From: Rhodothermus marinus
Lineage (GTDB): Bacteria > Bacteroidota > Rhodothermia > Rhodothermales > Rhodothermaceae
Direction of reading: 5' to 3'
DNA: 64,000 bases
NCBI RefSeq assembly: GCF_009936275.1
Contig: NZ_AP019797.1
Location: 1,355,501 to 1,419,500 of the forward strand
The position numbers were made by a program, and so were the translations under genes. This document shows positions 63,531-64,000 of the stretch, piece by piece (the stretch's first letter is position 1; each line of letters begins with the position of its first letter). The notes beneath the pieces are model-generated. The model was given only the letters and a program-made list of their open reading frames with translations. It was not told where the DNA came from and did no database searches.

Positions 63531-64000
63531 ATGCGCCGCGCCGCGCTGCTTTTTACTCTGTTCTGGGGTGTTGTCGAAGGCGCCCATGCCCAGTGGTATG
63601 GCGTGACCTATCGGCCGCCCGGGGTGCATTACCGGGTGCTGCGCAGTCCACACTTTGAGCTGATCTACCAGCAGGGACGTGAGGCCGAAGCGCGCGCGGC
63701 GGCTGCGCTGCTCGAAGCGCACTACGACAGCGTGCGGGCCCTGGTGGGGCTGCGCCATGACTTCCGGATGCCGGTGATCATAAGCGACTACCGGGATCAG
63801 GGTAACGGCTTCGTCTCGGCGCTGCCGTTTCGACAGGAACTCGACGTGGCGCGGCTGCGCGGGCTGGCCGTGGCGCCCACGACGCACTCCTGGCTCCATG
63901 CGGTGGTGCCGCACGAGCTGGTCCACGCCGCCCATGCCGAACTGAATGCCGGGCTCGGTATCGGGTGGGGACTGCGGCTGCTGGGGCCTGACTGGAGCCG
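63531..64000 (+). CDS. Secreted HExxH metallopeptidase-like protein (5' part; runs off the window)
   Basis: ATG 63531 opens a frame to the window end (156 codons visible). Signal peptide RRAALLFTLFWGVVEGAHAQ, then VHYRVLRSPHFELIYQQG and, near residue 131, VVPHELVHAAHAEL, a gluzincin-type HExxH zinc site as in peptidase-MA-like proteins of Bacteroidota, often followed by a WD40/TolB-like part. That second part is not in the window. The 179-bp gap before it has no clear terminator for the MFS gene. Confidence 0.7.
   Translation, partial: MRRAALLFTLFWGVVEGAHAQWYGVTYRPPGVHYRVLRSPHFELIYQQGREAEARAAAALLEAHYDSVRALVGLRHDFRMPVIISDYRDQGNGFVSALPFRQELDVARLRGLAVAPTTHSWLHAVVPHELVHAAHAELNAGLGIGWGLRLLGPDWS

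Noticed and set aside
1-64000. tRNA, rRNA, riboswitch or prophage genes
   Set aside because: None seen; gene-free gaps hold repeats only and no conserved RNA core was recognised by eye.

Overview
The window looks like a chromosomal segment from a thermophilic, GC-rich member of the Rhodothermia, most likely Rhodothermus (R. marinus or a close relative). This rests on four things seen in the sequence: high GC with G/C-rich third positions; several secreted proteins ending in Bacteroidota-type type IX secretion (T9SS) C-terminal domains of the 'YPNP…LGRRVA' kind; PorV/PorQ-like barrels and a TonB-dependent receptor with a carboxypeptidase-regulatory-like domain; and a compact alginate locus with PL6 and PL17 lyases, enzymes known from R. 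marinus. The genus call is inference.

Region 1 (1-28575) is an exopolysaccharide assembly and modification locus, almost entirely on the + strand with many 4-nt ATGA overlaps. It holds an SLBB export protein, an MsbA/PglK-type ABC transporter, a Wzy/WaaL-like polymerase or ligase, about a dozen glycosyltransferases (GT61, GT2, many GT4, a DxD GT-A enzyme and a frameshifted exostosin-like one), two NAD-dependent sugar epimerases and six sulfotransferases. Four of the sulfotransferases form a tandem array with a 332-bp stretch identical between two members. Two genes are AT-rich and look recently acquired. A REP-associated Y1 transposase gene carries its own REP palindrome in frame, and intergenic gaps hold several palindromic repeat families.

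Region 2 (28769-42817) starts with two paralogous secreted monoheme cytochrome-like proteins with T9SS tails. A solo TnpB (IS200/IS605-type) element abuts the end of the second. The polysaccharide theme then resumes with a GT2 enzyme, an NTP_transf_5 nucleotidyltransferase, a GMC oxidoreductase, a SAF/homoserine-dehydrogenase-like oxidoreductase and a membrane-anchored endonuclease/exonuclease/phosphatase protein.

Region 3 (43309-63351) is a near-complete alginate utilisation locus. It has a FadR-type GntR regulator, a surface G8-like protein, KDPG aldolase, KDG kinase, a TonB-dependent receptor, PorV-like and FadL-like barrels, a PL6 lyase, a PL17 lyase, a DEH reductase (SDR), KdgF cupin, a second heparinase II/III-type lyase and an MFS hexuronate/DEH transporter. 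Read in order these give: polymer cleavage outside the cell, uptake, linearisation (KdgF), reduction to KDG, phosphorylation to KDPG, and cleavage to pyruvate plus glyceraldehyde-3-phosphate. The receptor and the following T9SS protein are both truncated at an IS5-family insertion with no clear target duplication, so the locus appears to have lost the sequence between them.

The window ends in the 5' part of a secreted HExxH metallopeptidase-like gene (63531 onward). No rRNA, tRNA or CRISPR was recognised.
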